A stretch of 64,000 nt of DNA from Clostridioides difficile (GTDB lineage Bacteria > Bacillota > Clostridia > Peptostreptococcales > Peptostreptococcaceae), in NCBI RefSeq assembly GCF_900243075.1, contig NZ_OEZH01000182.1:1-64000 (forward strand), given 5' to 3'. Position numbers and translations under genes: made by a program. How positions within the stretch are numbered: the first letter of the stretch is position 1; each line of letters begins with the position of its first letter. This document shows positions 18,941-28,254 of the stretch, piece after piece. Below the pieces are notes generated by a model. That model made no database searches and was not told the origin of the DNA. It worked only from the letters and a program-made list of their open reading frames with translations.

Positions 18941-19132
18941 GTGGATGATTTTTCTAAATTGAAAAATTTATATGAAGATGGATATAGATGTATTTATCAT
19001 GACTGTGTCGATAATAATTATACTATCTATCTTAAGAATTTTTATACGGAAGGTTCAGAAACTATCGAATTAAGTAGTGAATCAGATTTCTCACAATTCA
19101 AAGATTATATAGATGGACTTAGAATGTCTTAA
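18941..19132 (+). CDS. Conserved-looking small acidic protein, function unknown
   Basis: The 63-residue product starts with GTG at 18941, eight bases after AAGGAG. An ATG nearby is out of frame. It is acidic, rich in Asp, Glu, Tyr and Ser, and has a YRCIYHDCVDNNYTIYL segment with two cysteines. It has no signal peptide or membrane segment. It is divergent from cobT and followed at once by a strong hairpin, which supports a real single-gene transcript. I do not recognise the family. Confidence 0.6.
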   Translation: MDDFSKLKNLYEDGYRCIYHDCVDNNYTIYLKNFYTEGSETIELSSESDFSQFKDYIDGLRMS

Positions 19133-19149
19133 TCATTATGAAACCCATT

Positions 19150-19179
19150 AAAATAGGGAGTTTAACAACTCCCTATTTT
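19150..19179. terminator. Bidirectional 13-bp hairpin terminator
   Basis: AAAATAGGGAGTT and AACTCCCTATTTT pair perfectly around a TAAC loop. It directly follows the 63-residue gene on the plus strand. The stop codon of a small minus-strand gene lies inside it, so it could end transcripts from both sides. The T tract is short. Confidence 0.7.
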
Positions 19180-19292
19180 GAAGTCACAATTTTTTTTATA
19201 AGCTTTAAAAGTTCGTCTCTATTTATTTCTCTTTGGTTTTTTCTGTCCTTATACTCTTGAAAGTTAACAACTTTTGTATTTGGTTTTTCCAT
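19173..19292 (-). CDS. Possible 39-residue basic protein
   Basis: An open frame starts ATG at 19292 after GGAAGTGAG and encodes MEKPNTKVVNFQEYKDRKNQ followed by a basic helix ending KIVTSK. The VVNFQEYKDRK type of start is common in small clostridial proteins. Codon use is normal for this genome. Its stop lies within the hairpin shared with the convergent small gene. Expression is not shown by sequence alone, so confidence is modest. Confidence 0.45.
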   Translation of the reverse strand: MEKPNTKVVNFQEYKDRKNQREINRDELLKLIKKIVTSK

Positions 19293-19464
19293 AAACTCAC
19301 TTCCCATTTAACATTATTAACTTATCTTAATATATTTTATTCTATACAATTTCTCTATTTCCTTCTATTTATAATACAAAATTTCTTAAATAATCCCAAA
19401 TTTTCAAAACAAAATTTTCAAAATATACTAAAATCTACCTTTCAAATATAATATCAAATAAAAT

Positions 19465-19493
19465 TTAATAATCTCCATACTTTATAGTATAAT
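19465..19493 (+). promoter_or_regulatory. Possible sigma-A promoter of the epimerase-like gene
   Basis: A TATAAT box (19488-19493) stands 32 bases before the start codon of the next gene. The hexamer 17 bases upstream, TTAATA, is a poor -35. The rest of 19293-19525 is plain AT-rich sequence. Confidence 0.35.
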
Positions 19494-19525
19494 ATACTCA
19501 TAAAATATAATAAAGGAGATTTTAA

Positions 19526-20398
19526 ATGAATATATTACAAAATGAAAATTTAATTATCGAATCAAGCATCTGTGGTGCTGAACTCACTAAAATATTTTCT
19601 AAAAAATATGATAGAAATATTCTTTGGGATGGTAATAAAAAATATTGGGGCAGACAATCACCAATATTATTCCCTATAGTAGGTAAACTTTTTGATAATG
19701 AAACAATAATAGAAGAAAATTTATATAGTATGACTCAGCATGGATTTGCTAGAGATATGGACTTTGAGATTGTAAATAAAGGAGATACATTCATATCTTA
19801 TAAATTAACAGATAATGAATCTACTTTAAAAAAATATCCATATTCTTTTGAACTAATCATAAACTATACATTAAATGATAACAGTATTGATGTAGAATGG
19901 ATTGTGAAAAATACTGACTCTAAAGATATATTCTTTTCTATAGGCGGACATCCTGCATTCAATCTTCCTTTTTATGAACAAAATGACTTTTCTAAATATT
20001 ATCTTGAATTTAAAAGAAGAAATGATGTAGAAAAAATTAATTTAAATGGTTCTTTTACTGATGATATAACATTTATTGGAGATTTAAAAAACTTACAATT
20101 AAATCCAGAATTGTTCAAAAATGATGCTTTGATATACACTAACATAGATGAAGTATCTATATGTAATAATGATGGCAGTAAATATGTAACCCTATCTATG
20201 AGAGATTTCCCTCTAGTTGGTATTTGGACTCCTTATTATAGTGAAACTAATTCTACTGCTCCATTTCTATGTATAGAACCTTGGTACGGTCTTGCTGATA
20301 GTATACATTCTAATAAAATTTATACAGATAAGAAGTTCATTAATAAACTGAGTAAAGGAAAAGTTTTTACTGCTTCTTACAGTATAAATCTACACTAA
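19526..20398 (+). CDS. Aldose 1-epimerase family protein (LacX-like)
   Basis: The protein belongs to the galactose mutarotase superfamily. It has MTQHGFARDMDFEI with a conserved His, SIGGHPAFNLPF with the second His, and a late Glu in FLCIEPWYGLAD that would be the general base. At 290 residues it matches the LacX or YeaD-like branch rather than GalM. AAAGGAG precedes the ATG. It stands alone, with divergent or convergent neighbours, so the physiological sugar is not indicated. Confidence 0.82.
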   Translation: MNILQNENLIIESSICGAELTKIFSKKYDRNILWDGNKKYWGRQSPILFPIVGKLFDNETIIEENLYSMTQHGFARDMDFEIVNKGDTFISYKLTDNESTLKKYPYSFELIINYTLNDNSIDVEWIVKNTDSKDIFFSIGGHPAFNLPFYEQNDFSKYYLEFKRRNDVEKINLNGSFTDDITFIGDLKNLQLNPELFKNDALIYTNIDEVSICNNDGSKYVTLSMRDFPLVGIWTPYYSETNSTAPFLCIEPWYGLADSIHSNKIYTDKKFINKLSKGKVFTASYSINLH

Positions 20399-20496
20399 AT
20401 AAAAATAAGTTACTATGTTACCAAAGCGATAAAATATTTTAATATAAGTTACTATAAGAATATGAAGTAGTACTATATCAATATTCCTTAATCAAA

Positions 20497-20531
20497 AAAT
20501 ATTACTGGAATACAAAATTCCAGTAATATTT
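20497..20531 (-). terminator. Terminator after the MalY/PatB-like gene
   Basis: AAATATTACTGGAAT and its exact complement form a 15-base-pair stem with a five-base loop, followed on the minus strand by a run of six T. It lies 55 bases after the stop codon at 20587 and probably also ends the convergent epimerase transcript. Confidence 0.85.
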
Positions 20532-20586
20532 GCTAACTAAATAATATGTTTTTATACAAACCTATAAATGTCTTATTTTTTATAAT

Positions 20587-21774
20587 TTAACAATACATAC
20601 TTATATATGTTTTTTTAATTCTATTTAGAGCCTCATTTAATGTTTCTTTAGGACACCCCACATTGATACGGATAAATCCCTCTCCATCTTTTACAAAATA
20701 ACTTCCAACTACCATAGTTAAATTTGCATGTCTAAAAAATGATTTAGATTCTTCTTCATTTTCAAATACTTCTCTCACATCTACCCAAGCTAGAAAAGAA
20801 GAGTCAGACTTCATAACCCTTGCTTTTGGTATATGAGTTTTAAAGAAGTCATAAACTATTTCAAAATTCTTTTCTACATAATTAGTCATCTCATCTAGCC
20901 ATCTTTCACTTTCATTGTATGCTGCAACAATTGCTGGTATTGCAAATACATTTGGAGAAGTTATTGAATTACTTTTTAGTCTTTCTAATAAAGTCTCTCT
21001 AATTTTTAAATCTCTTATTAATACATACGACGTTTTTAATCCACCTAAGTTGAATCCTTTGTTAGGAGATACGCAGATTATGCTATTCTTATAAATTTCT
21101 GGATGAGCATTCCATAAAGACACAAATCTATAACCTTTAAATACTACATCCCTATGAATTTCATCACTTACCAAAAGTACATTATACTTCAAACATAATT
21201 CTGACACTTGATACAATTCTTCCTTTGTCCATATACGACCTGATGGATTTTGTGGACTACAGAATATAAATAATTTTATATTTTCGTGTTTCATTTTATT
21301 TTCCATGTCTTCTAAGTCTAGATAATATCTATTATTATTTAACTTTAATGAACTACAACATAACTTTCTATTATTATTTACTACAGCTTCTGCAAAAGGG
21401 TCATAGGCAGGTGTATTTATCAATACACCCTCTCCTTCTTTAGTATATGCTTGGACTATATAATGAAGCGTTGAAACAGTACCAAAGGTTAACTTTATCC
21501 ATTCTTTTTCTACATATACATCAAATCTTCTTTTATTCCAGTTTATAATAGCATCATAGAAGTCATCTCCTATAAAAGTATAACTATAATCTCCTACTGA
21601 TGCTCTTTTTAAAATCGCTTCTTTTATAGCAGGTGCACATTCAAAATCAATATCAGCTAAATCCATAGGAATTGCATCTTCATTTAAGCCGAACTTTTCT
21701 TTAATTACATGATTGCTCCATTTCCTACAATTCCCTTCTTTACGATTTAACACTTTGTCAAAATTATATTTCAT
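20587..21774 (-). CDS. MalY/PatB-family PLP C-S lyase or aminotransferase
   Basis: This 395-residue fold-type I PLP protein is closest to cystathionine beta-lyases of the MalY/PatB type. It has AYDPFAEAVVNNNRKL, FCSPQNPSGRIW, VSDEIHRDVVFKGY with the PLP-binding Asp, and the Schiff-base lysine in SPNKGFNLGGLKTSY. It is the last gene of the PTS-peptidase operon and starts four bases after the M24 peptidase stop. Such enzymes release sulfur from S-conjugates; the substrate here is unknown. Confidence 0.85.
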   Translation of the reverse strand: MKYNFDKVLNRKEGNCRKWSNHVIKEKFGLNEDAIPMDLADIDFECAPAIKEAILKRASVGDYSYTFIGDDFYDAIINWNKRRFDVYVEKEWIKLTFGTVSTLHYIVQAYTKEGEGVLINTPAYDPFAEAVVNNNRKLCCSSLKLNNNRYYLDLEDMENKMKHENIKLFIFCSPQNPSGRIWTKEELYQVSELCLKYNVLLVSDEIHRDVVFKGYRFVSLWNAHPEIYKNSIICVSPNKGFNLGGLKTSYVLIRDLKIRETLLERLKSNSITSPNVFAIPAIVAAYNESERWLDEMTNYVEKNFEIVYDFFKTHIPKARVMKSDSSFLAWVDVREVFENEEESKSFFRHANLTMVVGSYFVKDGEGFIRINVGCPKETLNEALNRIKKTYISMYC

Positions 21775-21778
21775 AATT

Positions 21779-22849
21779 TTACTCTCCTAATATTATAAAA
21801 TCTTTAGATGTTTTATTAAGTGGGACACCTTTTCCATCTATTATAACAACATCATCTTCTACTCTAACTCCCCCTATATTAGGAATATAGATACCTGGCT
21901 CACAAGACATTACCATTCCCTCTGTTAATATATCTTCACTATTTGGATTTAGAGTTGGAACTTCACCATCTCCAAGACCTATACCATGTCCCAATCCATG
22001 ATTAAAATATTCACCAAATCCATGTTTATCTATAATTTTTCTGGCTACTTTGTCAACATCACTGGCCTTAACTCCTTCTTTTATTGATTCTATTGCAGAT
22101 AATTGTGCTTCTAATACTACATCATATATCTCTTGAATAATTTCAGGAGGTTTACCTATAGATATTGTACGAGTCATATCTGATTGATAGCCTTGATAAA
22201 CAACACCAAAATCTATCGTTATAGCTTCATTTGCTTTTAATCTCTTATTTGTAGGTCTTCCGTGTGGCATTGCTCCTCTTTCTCCTGATACTACTATTGT
22301 TTCAAAAGACATTCCACTTGCACCTTTTTTCAATGCATGATACTGAATTAGAGCTGATACTTCTAGTTCAGTCATATCTTTTTTAATCTCAGAAATAACC
22401 TTACTAAATACTTCATCTGTAATCTCACAAGCTTTTTTAATAAGCTCAATTTCTTCTTTAGATTTTATAGCCCTTAACTTCCATAATTCATTGGTCATTA
22501 AATCTATTTCAAAACCTGCATTTTTTAGCAAAATATACTCTTGTATACTCATAGCTTGATTTTCTATCGCTAACTTTTCTACATGCAATTCCCTTAATAA
22601 CTCAATTATATCTGTTATATAAGAACCTTGAGTTACAACTCTTTTTATGAAGCCAGTCGTTTTTTTATCTGCTTCATCAGTATATCTGCCATCTAGAATC
22701 TGATAATTTTTATCTCTAGTAACAAGCACATACACACCACTACCTGATAGTGCTCCTATATATCTTTTAGTATTTTTTGCTTTAATCAAAAGAGCGTCAA
22801 CACCTCTTTTATGTATTAAATCTACTAGTCTATCTATTGTATTATTCAT
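21779..22849 (-). CDS. M24 family aminopeptidase (Xaa-Pro type)
   Basis: The 356-residue protein has an N-terminal creatinase-like domain and a C-terminal M24 metallopeptidase domain. The five metal ligands can be read: Asp in TIDFGVVYQGY, Asp in QSDMTRTISIG, His in NHGLGHGIGLG, Glu in SCEPGIY and Glu in GVRVEDDVVI. It likely trims N-terminal residues next to proline. It sits between the PTS IIC gene and the C-S lyase gene in one operon, which is an unusual position for a PepP-like enzyme. Confidence 0.9.
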   Translation of the reverse strand: MNNTIDRLVDLIHKRGVDALLIKAKNTKRYIGALSGSGVYVLVTRDKNYQILDGRYTDEADKKTTGFIKRVVTQGSYITDIIELLRELHVEKLAIENQAMSIQEYILLKNAGFEIDLMTNELWKLRAIKSKEEIELIKKACEITDEVFSKVISEIKKDMTELEVSALIQYHALKKGASGMSFETIVVSGERGAMPHGRPTNKRLKANEAITIDFGVVYQGYQSDMTRTISIGKPPEIIQEIYDVVLEAQLSAIESIKEGVKASDVDKVARKIIDKHGFGEYFNHGLGHGIGLGDGEVPTLNPNSEDILTEGMVMSCEPGIYIPNIGGVRVEDDVVIIDGKGVPLNKTSKDFIILGE

Positions 22850-22858
22850 AGTAAAATA

Positions 22859-24181
22859 TTAGAAATCCAGTCCTAAATCGTCTAATAAGTCTTCTTCTTC
22901 TTTAGAGAATATATTCTTACTTTCTTCTTTTTGTTTTTTATTATTTTGTTGACGTTCCATTATTTTAAAGAATGGCCAATATAATAAAACTGCTAATACT
23001 AATTGCAATGCATTTGCTAATATGGAATGCCAATCCCCATTAGTTAAAAACCCTTCTAAGAATACACCTACATATGGAGGGTCAAATACTGGTTTTGCTA
23101 ACCAGCCCCAGTGCATAAAAAACATTGGTAATGTACCTATTATAGCTCCACCAAATACATGTGGTATAAACATTATTGGATTTAATATTATTGGTGCACC
23201 AAATAATATTGGTTCATTTATCCCAAATAATGCAGGGAATAGCGATACACGTCCAATTTTCTTATAAGAGGAATTCTTAGATAACATACATGCAATTACA
23301 CAACCTATACTAATTCCACAACCTGTAAATCCAAAGAATGCACTTGAAGCTCCTGCTGTAAAGAAATGAGGTATTGTTTCCCCAGCTTGCATAGCTGCTA
23401 TATTTTCAGCTATAAATGTAATCATTATAGGTCTAGTTATAGGGCTAAACACTGATGAATGTATTCCAAAAAAGAATATAGTACATATAGCAAAATTAAG
23501 TGCAAGAACTGACCATGGATTATCCATACTTCCTACTAATGGAGATAAAAATTGAGTAAGTATCTGTGGAGGTAATTCTCCAAACACTTTTAATGAAACA
23601 AAACGAGCAACTATAAAAGTACCACAAACTATTATAGTTGTTGGTATTAATTCAAAAGACCTAGATACAAAATCAGGTACATTTTCTGGCATTTTTATTG
23701 TAATATTTTTCTTACTACAGAAATTATATAACTCCACAGAACCAAGTCCTGCTATCATCCCTGTAAATAACCCCTTAGCTCCTAAGTTTCCTATTTCTAA
23801 TGCTCCATCTGGTGTAAATGATGCTACTAGGAACAGAAAAGAAAAAGTTGATAGTGTAACACAGCCTGGTATATATAATTTATAATAATTACCTAGATTA
23901 AAAGCAATACACATACAGGCATATAACCCTATCAGTCCGATGGAAAGACTTACTGGTAAGTCTAATATTGCTGCGTTATTCAATATGAATTTGCTTATTG
24001 AATTATTTTCTCCAAGCATGTTTGGAAGTGCTGGAAGTATTGCAAATATACTTCCTAATATTGTAAATGGTGTCATAGCAACCATACCAGCCTTTATAGA
24101 ACCAAGGTGACGTTGATTGTCAACCTTGTGAGCTAAAGGCATAAATACTCTATTCATAAATGCTTCAAATTTTGAAAACAT
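22859..24181 (-). CDS. PTS lactose/cellobiose-family IIC permease
   Basis: This 440-residue membrane protein is a CelB/LicC-type EIIC that moves a sugar across the membrane while it is phosphorylated. It has about ten hydrophobic segments, the GINEPILFGAPIILNPIMF motif near residue 320 typical of the family, and a charged cytoplasmic tail ending LLDDLGLDF. The genes for IIB and IIA lie just upstream in the same operon. The imported substrate is not shown by sequence. Confidence 0.93.
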   Translation of the reverse strand: MFSKFEAFMNRVFMPLAHKVDNQRHLGSIKAGMVAMTPFTILGSIFAILPALPNMLGENNSISKFILNNAAILDLPVSLSIGLIGLYACMCIAFNLGNYYKLYIPGCVTLSTFSFLFLVASFTPDGALEIGNLGAKGLFTGMIAGLGSVELYNFCSKKNITIKMPENVPDFVSRSFELIPTTIIVCGTFIVARFVSLKVFGELPPQILTQFLSPLVGSMDNPWSVLALNFAICTIFFFGIHSSVFSPITRPIMITFIAENIAAMQAGETIPHFFTAGASSAFFGFTGCGISIGCVIACMLSKNSSYKKIGRVSLFPALFGINEPILFGAPIILNPIMFIPHVFGGAIIGTLPMFFMHWGWLAKPVFDPPYVGVFLEGFLTNGDWHSILANALQLVLAVLLYWPFFKIMERQQNNKKQKEESKNIFSKEEEDLLDDLGLDF

Positions 24182-24212
24182 ATTTAATCCCCCTTTTCCC
24201 TCGGTATTCTAA

Positions 24213-24548
24213 TTATCCTTGAGCTAATTGATGTTTCTTATAAGTTATTAATGCTAACTTCATAACTGTAGCTCCATCCATTTTCCCATATACATCTTTA
24301 TCTATTACTGCAAAAGGTTTATTTTTTGGCTCTAATATTCCTTTTAAGAAATCTATTTTGTGAGCTATTTGAGGACCTATAAGTACTATATCCCAATCAT
24401 CAATTTCACTTTCTATTGAATCTGCTGGTATAGCTGTGAATTCAAAATCTTTTTCATTAAGTTTGGCACTTTCTTTTACTACCTTTTTCATATTTTGCAT
24501 TAGCATATTAGTAGAAAATCCACCTGCACAACATAATAATATCTTCAT
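24213..24548 (-). CDS. PTS lactose/cellobiose-family IIB component
   Basis: The 111-residue cytoplasmic protein carries the phosphocysteine motif MKILLCCAGGFSTNML, with Cys6 or Cys7 as the phosphorylated residue. IIB takes phosphate from IIA and hands it to the sugar bound to IIC. A 99-base gap separates it from IIA and holds an eight-pair hairpin (24621-24639), which could be a processing site. Confidence 0.92.
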   Translation of the reverse strand: MKILLCCAGGFSTNMLMQNMKKVVKESAKLNEKDFEFTAIPADSIESEIDDWDIVLIGPQIAHKIDFLKGILEPKNKPFAVIDKDVYGKMDGATVMKLALITYKKHQLAQG

Positions 24549-24647
24549 AATAATTCCTCCTAAAATTTGTATTTTTTATTATCTCTTAAAAGTATTTAAA
24601 ACTTTTTAAAAGAAATTTTATATAAATAATCTATTTATACACTAAAA

Positions 24648-24953
24648 TTACTTATCAAAACAATATATCAAAGCCTCTATCAAATCTTTTGCTAGTTGAG
24701 AAGTCATATAGTGGTCTTGAGCATGTACCATTAAAAGACTCATTGCTGGGCTTTCAACATCTTCATTTAAATCCTGAGTTATTAATTCTGTCTGTATTCT
24801 GTGTGCTTCAACATCTATTTTGCGAGCCTCCTCTATCAATAATTTTGCTCCTTTAAAATCTTTTGCCTTCACTTTTTTTAAAGCTTCGAAGGCCTTTGAT
24901 TTACTTTCTCCTGCAGTTGATATAAGCTCCATTATTTGTACTTCTGTTGACAT
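24648..24953 (-). CDS. PTS lactose/cellobiose-family IIA component
   Basis: The 101-residue, all-helical protein takes phosphate from HPr. The active-site segment LLMVHAQDHYMTSQLA is clear, with the phosphorylated histidine at residue 77. The N-terminal helix VQIMELISTAGESKSKAFEA is typical of LacF/CelC proteins. It follows the M42 peptidase gene by 14 bases. Confidence 0.93.
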   Translation of the reverse strand: MSTEVQIMELISTAGESKSKAFEALKKVKAKDFKGAKLLIEEARKIDVEAHRIQTELITQDLNEDVESPAMSLLMVHAQDHYMTSQLAKDLIEALIYCFDK

Positions 24954-24967
24954 TTTTTTATTCTCCT

Positions 24968-26011
24968 TTATATAAAATTTCTTATATACTTATATTTTTC
25001 TTCATCAAAATTTAAAATTAACTGTGTATACAATCTTATAATGGCATCTAAATCTTTATTACTTACTATCGAAAATGCACAATGACCATATCTAACTGGT
25101 ACACAAGTTACTACACAAGGCTTCCCTTCATTTACAAGATGTGCTTCTCCTCCATCAGTCCCACCTGATTCAAACATATCATGTTGAAGTAATATATTAT
25201 TTTCATCAGCAATTTCTATTACATAATCCACCATTTTTCTACTAGGGACTAGAGTCCTATCTCTATGCATTAGCATTATACCTTTATCAATTTGTTTCTG
25301 ATTTGTATAATCTCTCACAAACTCATTCTTAGTACATGCTACATCTATTACAAATACTATATCGGGATTTATTAACTGTGTTGATGTCTTTGCCCCTCTT
25401 ATTCCAACTTCTTCACTACTTGTAGCTGCAAAATGAATATTACAATTTAGATTTTCTTTCTTAAGTTCTTTTAAAACTTCTCCCATCACAAAGCATCCTA
25501 TTCTATCATCAAAGGCTTTTCCCACTAATCGGTCTGGCAAAGTAAATTCCTCAAACTTTGTTGTATATGTTACCATATCACCAACATTAATCCCTAAATT
25601 ATGTACCTCCTCTTCTGTATATGCTCCAATATCTGCATATATATTTTCAGCTTTACCATCATTGTATGTTGCATTTATGATAGCAGGGATTTTTTTCCCT
25701 TCTTTTGTTGTAATTCTAACTTTTTGTACAAACTGTGCAAGAGGTTTTACCCCTCCTATTGTTATTAGGTGAATCATGCCAAGTTTGTCTATACTTCTCA
25801 CCATAAATCCAACTTCATCCATATGAGCACAAACCATTATGTTTGGTGCATTTTCATCTTTTATCTTAGAAAAAATTATACTACCTAGCCCATCACATAT
25901 AACTTTATCACTATAAGCTTTTAGCTCTTCTAGTAAAACATGTCTAACCTCTTCTTCATTAGATGCTATACCATCTGCTTCTGATAATCTCTTAAAAAAC
26001 TCTATATTCAT
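24968..26011 (-). CDS. M42 family metallo-aminopeptidase
   Basis: The 347-residue protein is a tetrahedral-aminopeptidase type enzyme, often mislabelled cellulase M or endoglucanase. Metal and catalytic residues are visible: His and Asp in CAHMDEVGFMV, Asp in AFDDRIGCFV, Glu pair in TSSEEVGIRGA, and a late His in DGGEAHLVNEG. It lies between the PRD regulator and the PTS IIA gene, so its substrate may be linked to what the PTS brings in. Confidence 0.9.
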   Translation of the reverse strand: MNIEFFKRLSEADGIASNEEEVRHVLLEELKAYSDKVICDGLGSIIFSKIKDENAPNIMVCAHMDEVGFMVRSIDKLGMIHLITIGGVKPLAQFVQKVRITTKEGKKIPAIINATYNDGKAENIYADIGAYTEEEVHNLGINVGDMVTYTTKFEEFTLPDRLVGKAFDDRIGCFVMGEVLKELKKENLNCNIHFAATSSEEVGIRGAKTSTQLINPDIVFVIDVACTKNEFVRDYTNQKQIDKGIMLMHRDRTLVPSRKMVDYVIEIADENNILLQHDMFESGGTDGGEAHLVNEGKPCVVTCVPVRYGHCAFSIVSNKDLDAIIRLYTQLILNFDEEKYKYIRNFI

Positions 26012-26013
26012 GT

Positions 26014-27915
26014 CTAACCTCCCAGGTAGATTTTTAACTTATACATAAACTCTTCATAGGATTGTGACTTATTTAGCATATCTACCATATCCTTATCAGC
26101 CATAATCTTACTTAGATATTTAGATATTTGCTTATGAAGCTCTAGATTTCCCTTTATTAATGAAATCATGAAAATAATCTTTGGTACTCTATTTTCATAA
26201 CTAATATCAGTTTGTATCAAGGCTACTGATATAATATTTTTATTACCTGTCATTTCAATTGGATGAGGTATCGCCACACCATTTGTATAAATAGTACTCA
26301 AATAACTTTCTCTTTCCCACACATCTTTAGGATATGTTTGAGAACAAGCTCCTTCATCAACTATACATTGTGACATACTATCAAGGATATTCTTATATTT
26401 GATTTTTTCTTTTATACACCTAAAGTGATTCTTATCAAATAGACCTAATATATATTGTTTTGGGCTTGATATATTTCCTATATGGTCTGCAAATCTAATA
26501 CTTTCTTTAATATCCAAATAATCTAGTTCGTCTAAAATTTCATTTATAAGTATAACTGGAGCATTTATTTCAAATAAAAGATTTGTTATTGAAAAAATCA
26601 AGTCTGGTGCAAATTCTATTACAGCTTTTTCTTCTAATAATGAAAAATTTCTTATCTCAGCATTTGGAAATATCTCTTTAAGTCTTAAATTTATCAAAAA
26701 TGCACTGCCTCCGCCAGAAGAGCATATTATTGCTATCTTATATTTTTTATTAAAGTTAGCCTCTTCTCTCTTTTCGAAAGGAACAGCAATATGAGTAGCT
26801 ATAAAACCTATTTCATCTTGACTTATTTTTATATGATACTCATTTTCTATGATTTTTGAAAATTGAATAGATAAATTAAAAACAGTTGGATACTGTTGAC
26901 TTATTTTAACTGAAAAAGGATTTATTATCTTGTGATTCTTCTTTATACGTTCTATTAAACATGCAATATGTAAATAAAATAAGTTAAGAAACTCTTTATC
27001 TTCTAAAAAGTTAGAGTTATACTTTTTATCTATATCTTTAAAAAATTCACACATAATATCTTGAAGTTTATTTTTATCTATATTCTTTATGGTGGCTTTC
27101 TTATCTTTAGTCCTTAATTTTATAAGCTGCTTTAAATAATACTTTTCATCATAAGTAAGGTTACATTTTTTATCTCTAAAAATTTTATCTAATAATTCAT
27201 CTATAATTAAATCTTCTGTATATGATTCTAAATCACTAACATTTCTGGCTACTCTCATGCTAACTCTTATATACAATATAATAATTTGTGCTAATATTTC
27301 CTCAAGTTCTGTTAGGTTGACTTCTAAATCATGTTCATTAAGTACATTTTTTATTGTACTTCTGATATTATCTAATTTAAAATTATCTATAAACTTATTT
27401 CTGTACTCTATTATATTTCTATTCCCTTTAAAATAACTCTCCACTAATCTGCTTTGAATTTCTTTTATAGACCCTTCTATTTTAATTCCATAATGAGCCT
27501 TTCGTTCCAATTTTAATTCTGTATCTTTTATCTTTTTATCTACCTTTTTTAAATCATTTTTTATTTGAGATGAACTTACTAAAAATTTTTTACTTAACTG
27601 TTCTATAGTTTTATAACCTTCATTTACTAAAAGTTCTACTATTATAGATTCTAACCGTTGTTCTGGATTTTCAACTAAATCTGAGGGTAAGTTTTTTAGG
27701 TAATGCTCGAATTTATCTTGGTCCTTAATATTTAGAATATATCCTAGTTTAGACTTATATTCTAATTTGAAACCATTACATTCTTTTATAGTTTCTATAT
27801 TTTTTATTTCATTCCTGATAGTTCGAGTAGATACCCCCAACTTATCTGCAAAATAATCTATATTTAGATAACCACTACTATTTTTTAATGTTTCAAGAAT
27901 AATGCGTTCTCTCAT
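26014..27915 (-). CDS. PRD-containing PTS-regulated transcription activator (LicR/MtlR type)
   Basis: The 633-residue regulator has an N-terminal winged-helix domain (YLNIDYFADKLGVSTRTIRN), a second helix-turn-helix near 90-130, two PRD domains around 190-400 with histidines such as THIAVPF, an EIIB-like segment with KIAIICSSGGGSAFLINL, and a C-terminal EIIA domain ending near 630 with NGVAIPHPIEMTG. Phosphorylation by the PTS would set its activity. It is the first gene of the operon and probably controls it. Confidence 0.9.
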   Translation of the reverse strand: MRERIILETLKNSSGYLNIDYFADKLGVSTRTIRNEIKNIETIKECNGFKLEYKSKLGYILNIKDQDKFEHYLKNLPSDLVENPEQRLESIIVELLVNEGYKTIEQLSKKFLVSSSQIKNDLKKVDKKIKDTELKLERKAHYGIKIEGSIKEIQSRLVESYFKGNRNIIEYRNKFIDNFKLDNIRSTIKNVLNEHDLEVNLTELEEILAQIIILYIRVSMRVARNVSDLESYTEDLIIDELLDKIFRDKKCNLTYDEKYYLKQLIKLRTKDKKATIKNIDKNKLQDIMCEFFKDIDKKYNSNFLEDKEFLNLFYLHIACLIERIKKNHKIINPFSVKISQQYPTVFNLSIQFSKIIENEYHIKISQDEIGFIATHIAVPFEKREEANFNKKYKIAIICSSGGGSAFLINLRLKEIFPNAEIRNFSLLEEKAVIEFAPDLIFSITNLLFEINAPVILINEILDELDYLDIKESIRFADHIGNISSPKQYILGLFDKNHFRCIKEKIKYKNILDSMSQCIVDEGACSQTYPKDVWERESYLSTIYTNGVAIPHPIEMTGNKNIISVALIQTDISYENRVPKIIFMISLIKGNLELHKQISKYLSKIMADKDMVDMLNKSQSYEEFMYKLKIYLGG

Positions 27916-28051
27916 ATCCCCACCTCCCTCAGTGTTATTATCACGTTTTTCAAAGTAGTATTAAACAAAGCTATTTTCTTATCAAATCAACATTTTTGTT
28001 TTAATTTATCGAATTTTATATCCTAGTATATTTTTACACCAAAATTTAATA

Positions 28052-28118
28052 TACATATATAATTAAAATATAATAAAATATATAGTTCAATTTTTATTAT
28101 ATTTTAATTATATATGTA
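28052..28118. repeat. 27-bp perfect AT-only-like inverted repeat
   Basis: In the 339-base gap before the PRD regulator, an arm of 27 bases beginning TACATATATAATTAAAAT is repeated exactly in inverted form around a 13-base loop. It is almost all A and T, contains no open frame, and has no T tract typical of a terminator. It may be a cruciform or RNA stem; no function can be assigned. The rest of the gap shows no gene. Confidence 0.75.
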
Positions 28119-28206
28119 ATACTTTACCAATAAAAGCTGATATTTTTCATCAATTAAATGAAAAAAATACACCATTATACCTATAATTGATATAAACTTT
28201 TCATAT

Positions 28207-28248
28207 AACAAATATCCTAAACTTATCTAAAATAAATTTAGGATATTT
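28207..28248 (-). terminator. Terminator after the bisphosphate aldolase gene
   Basis: AAATATCCTAAA and TTTAGGATATTT form a 12-pair stem just past the aldolase stop at 28255. The T-rich side on the plus strand is stronger, so it may work in both directions. Confidence 0.7.
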
Positions 28249-28254
28249 TATTTT

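Noticed and set aside
20480-20500. TTTTTTGAT on the minus strand as another IStron site
   Set aside because: It is the T tract of the terminator after the MalY/PatB-like gene; no foreign sequence follows.
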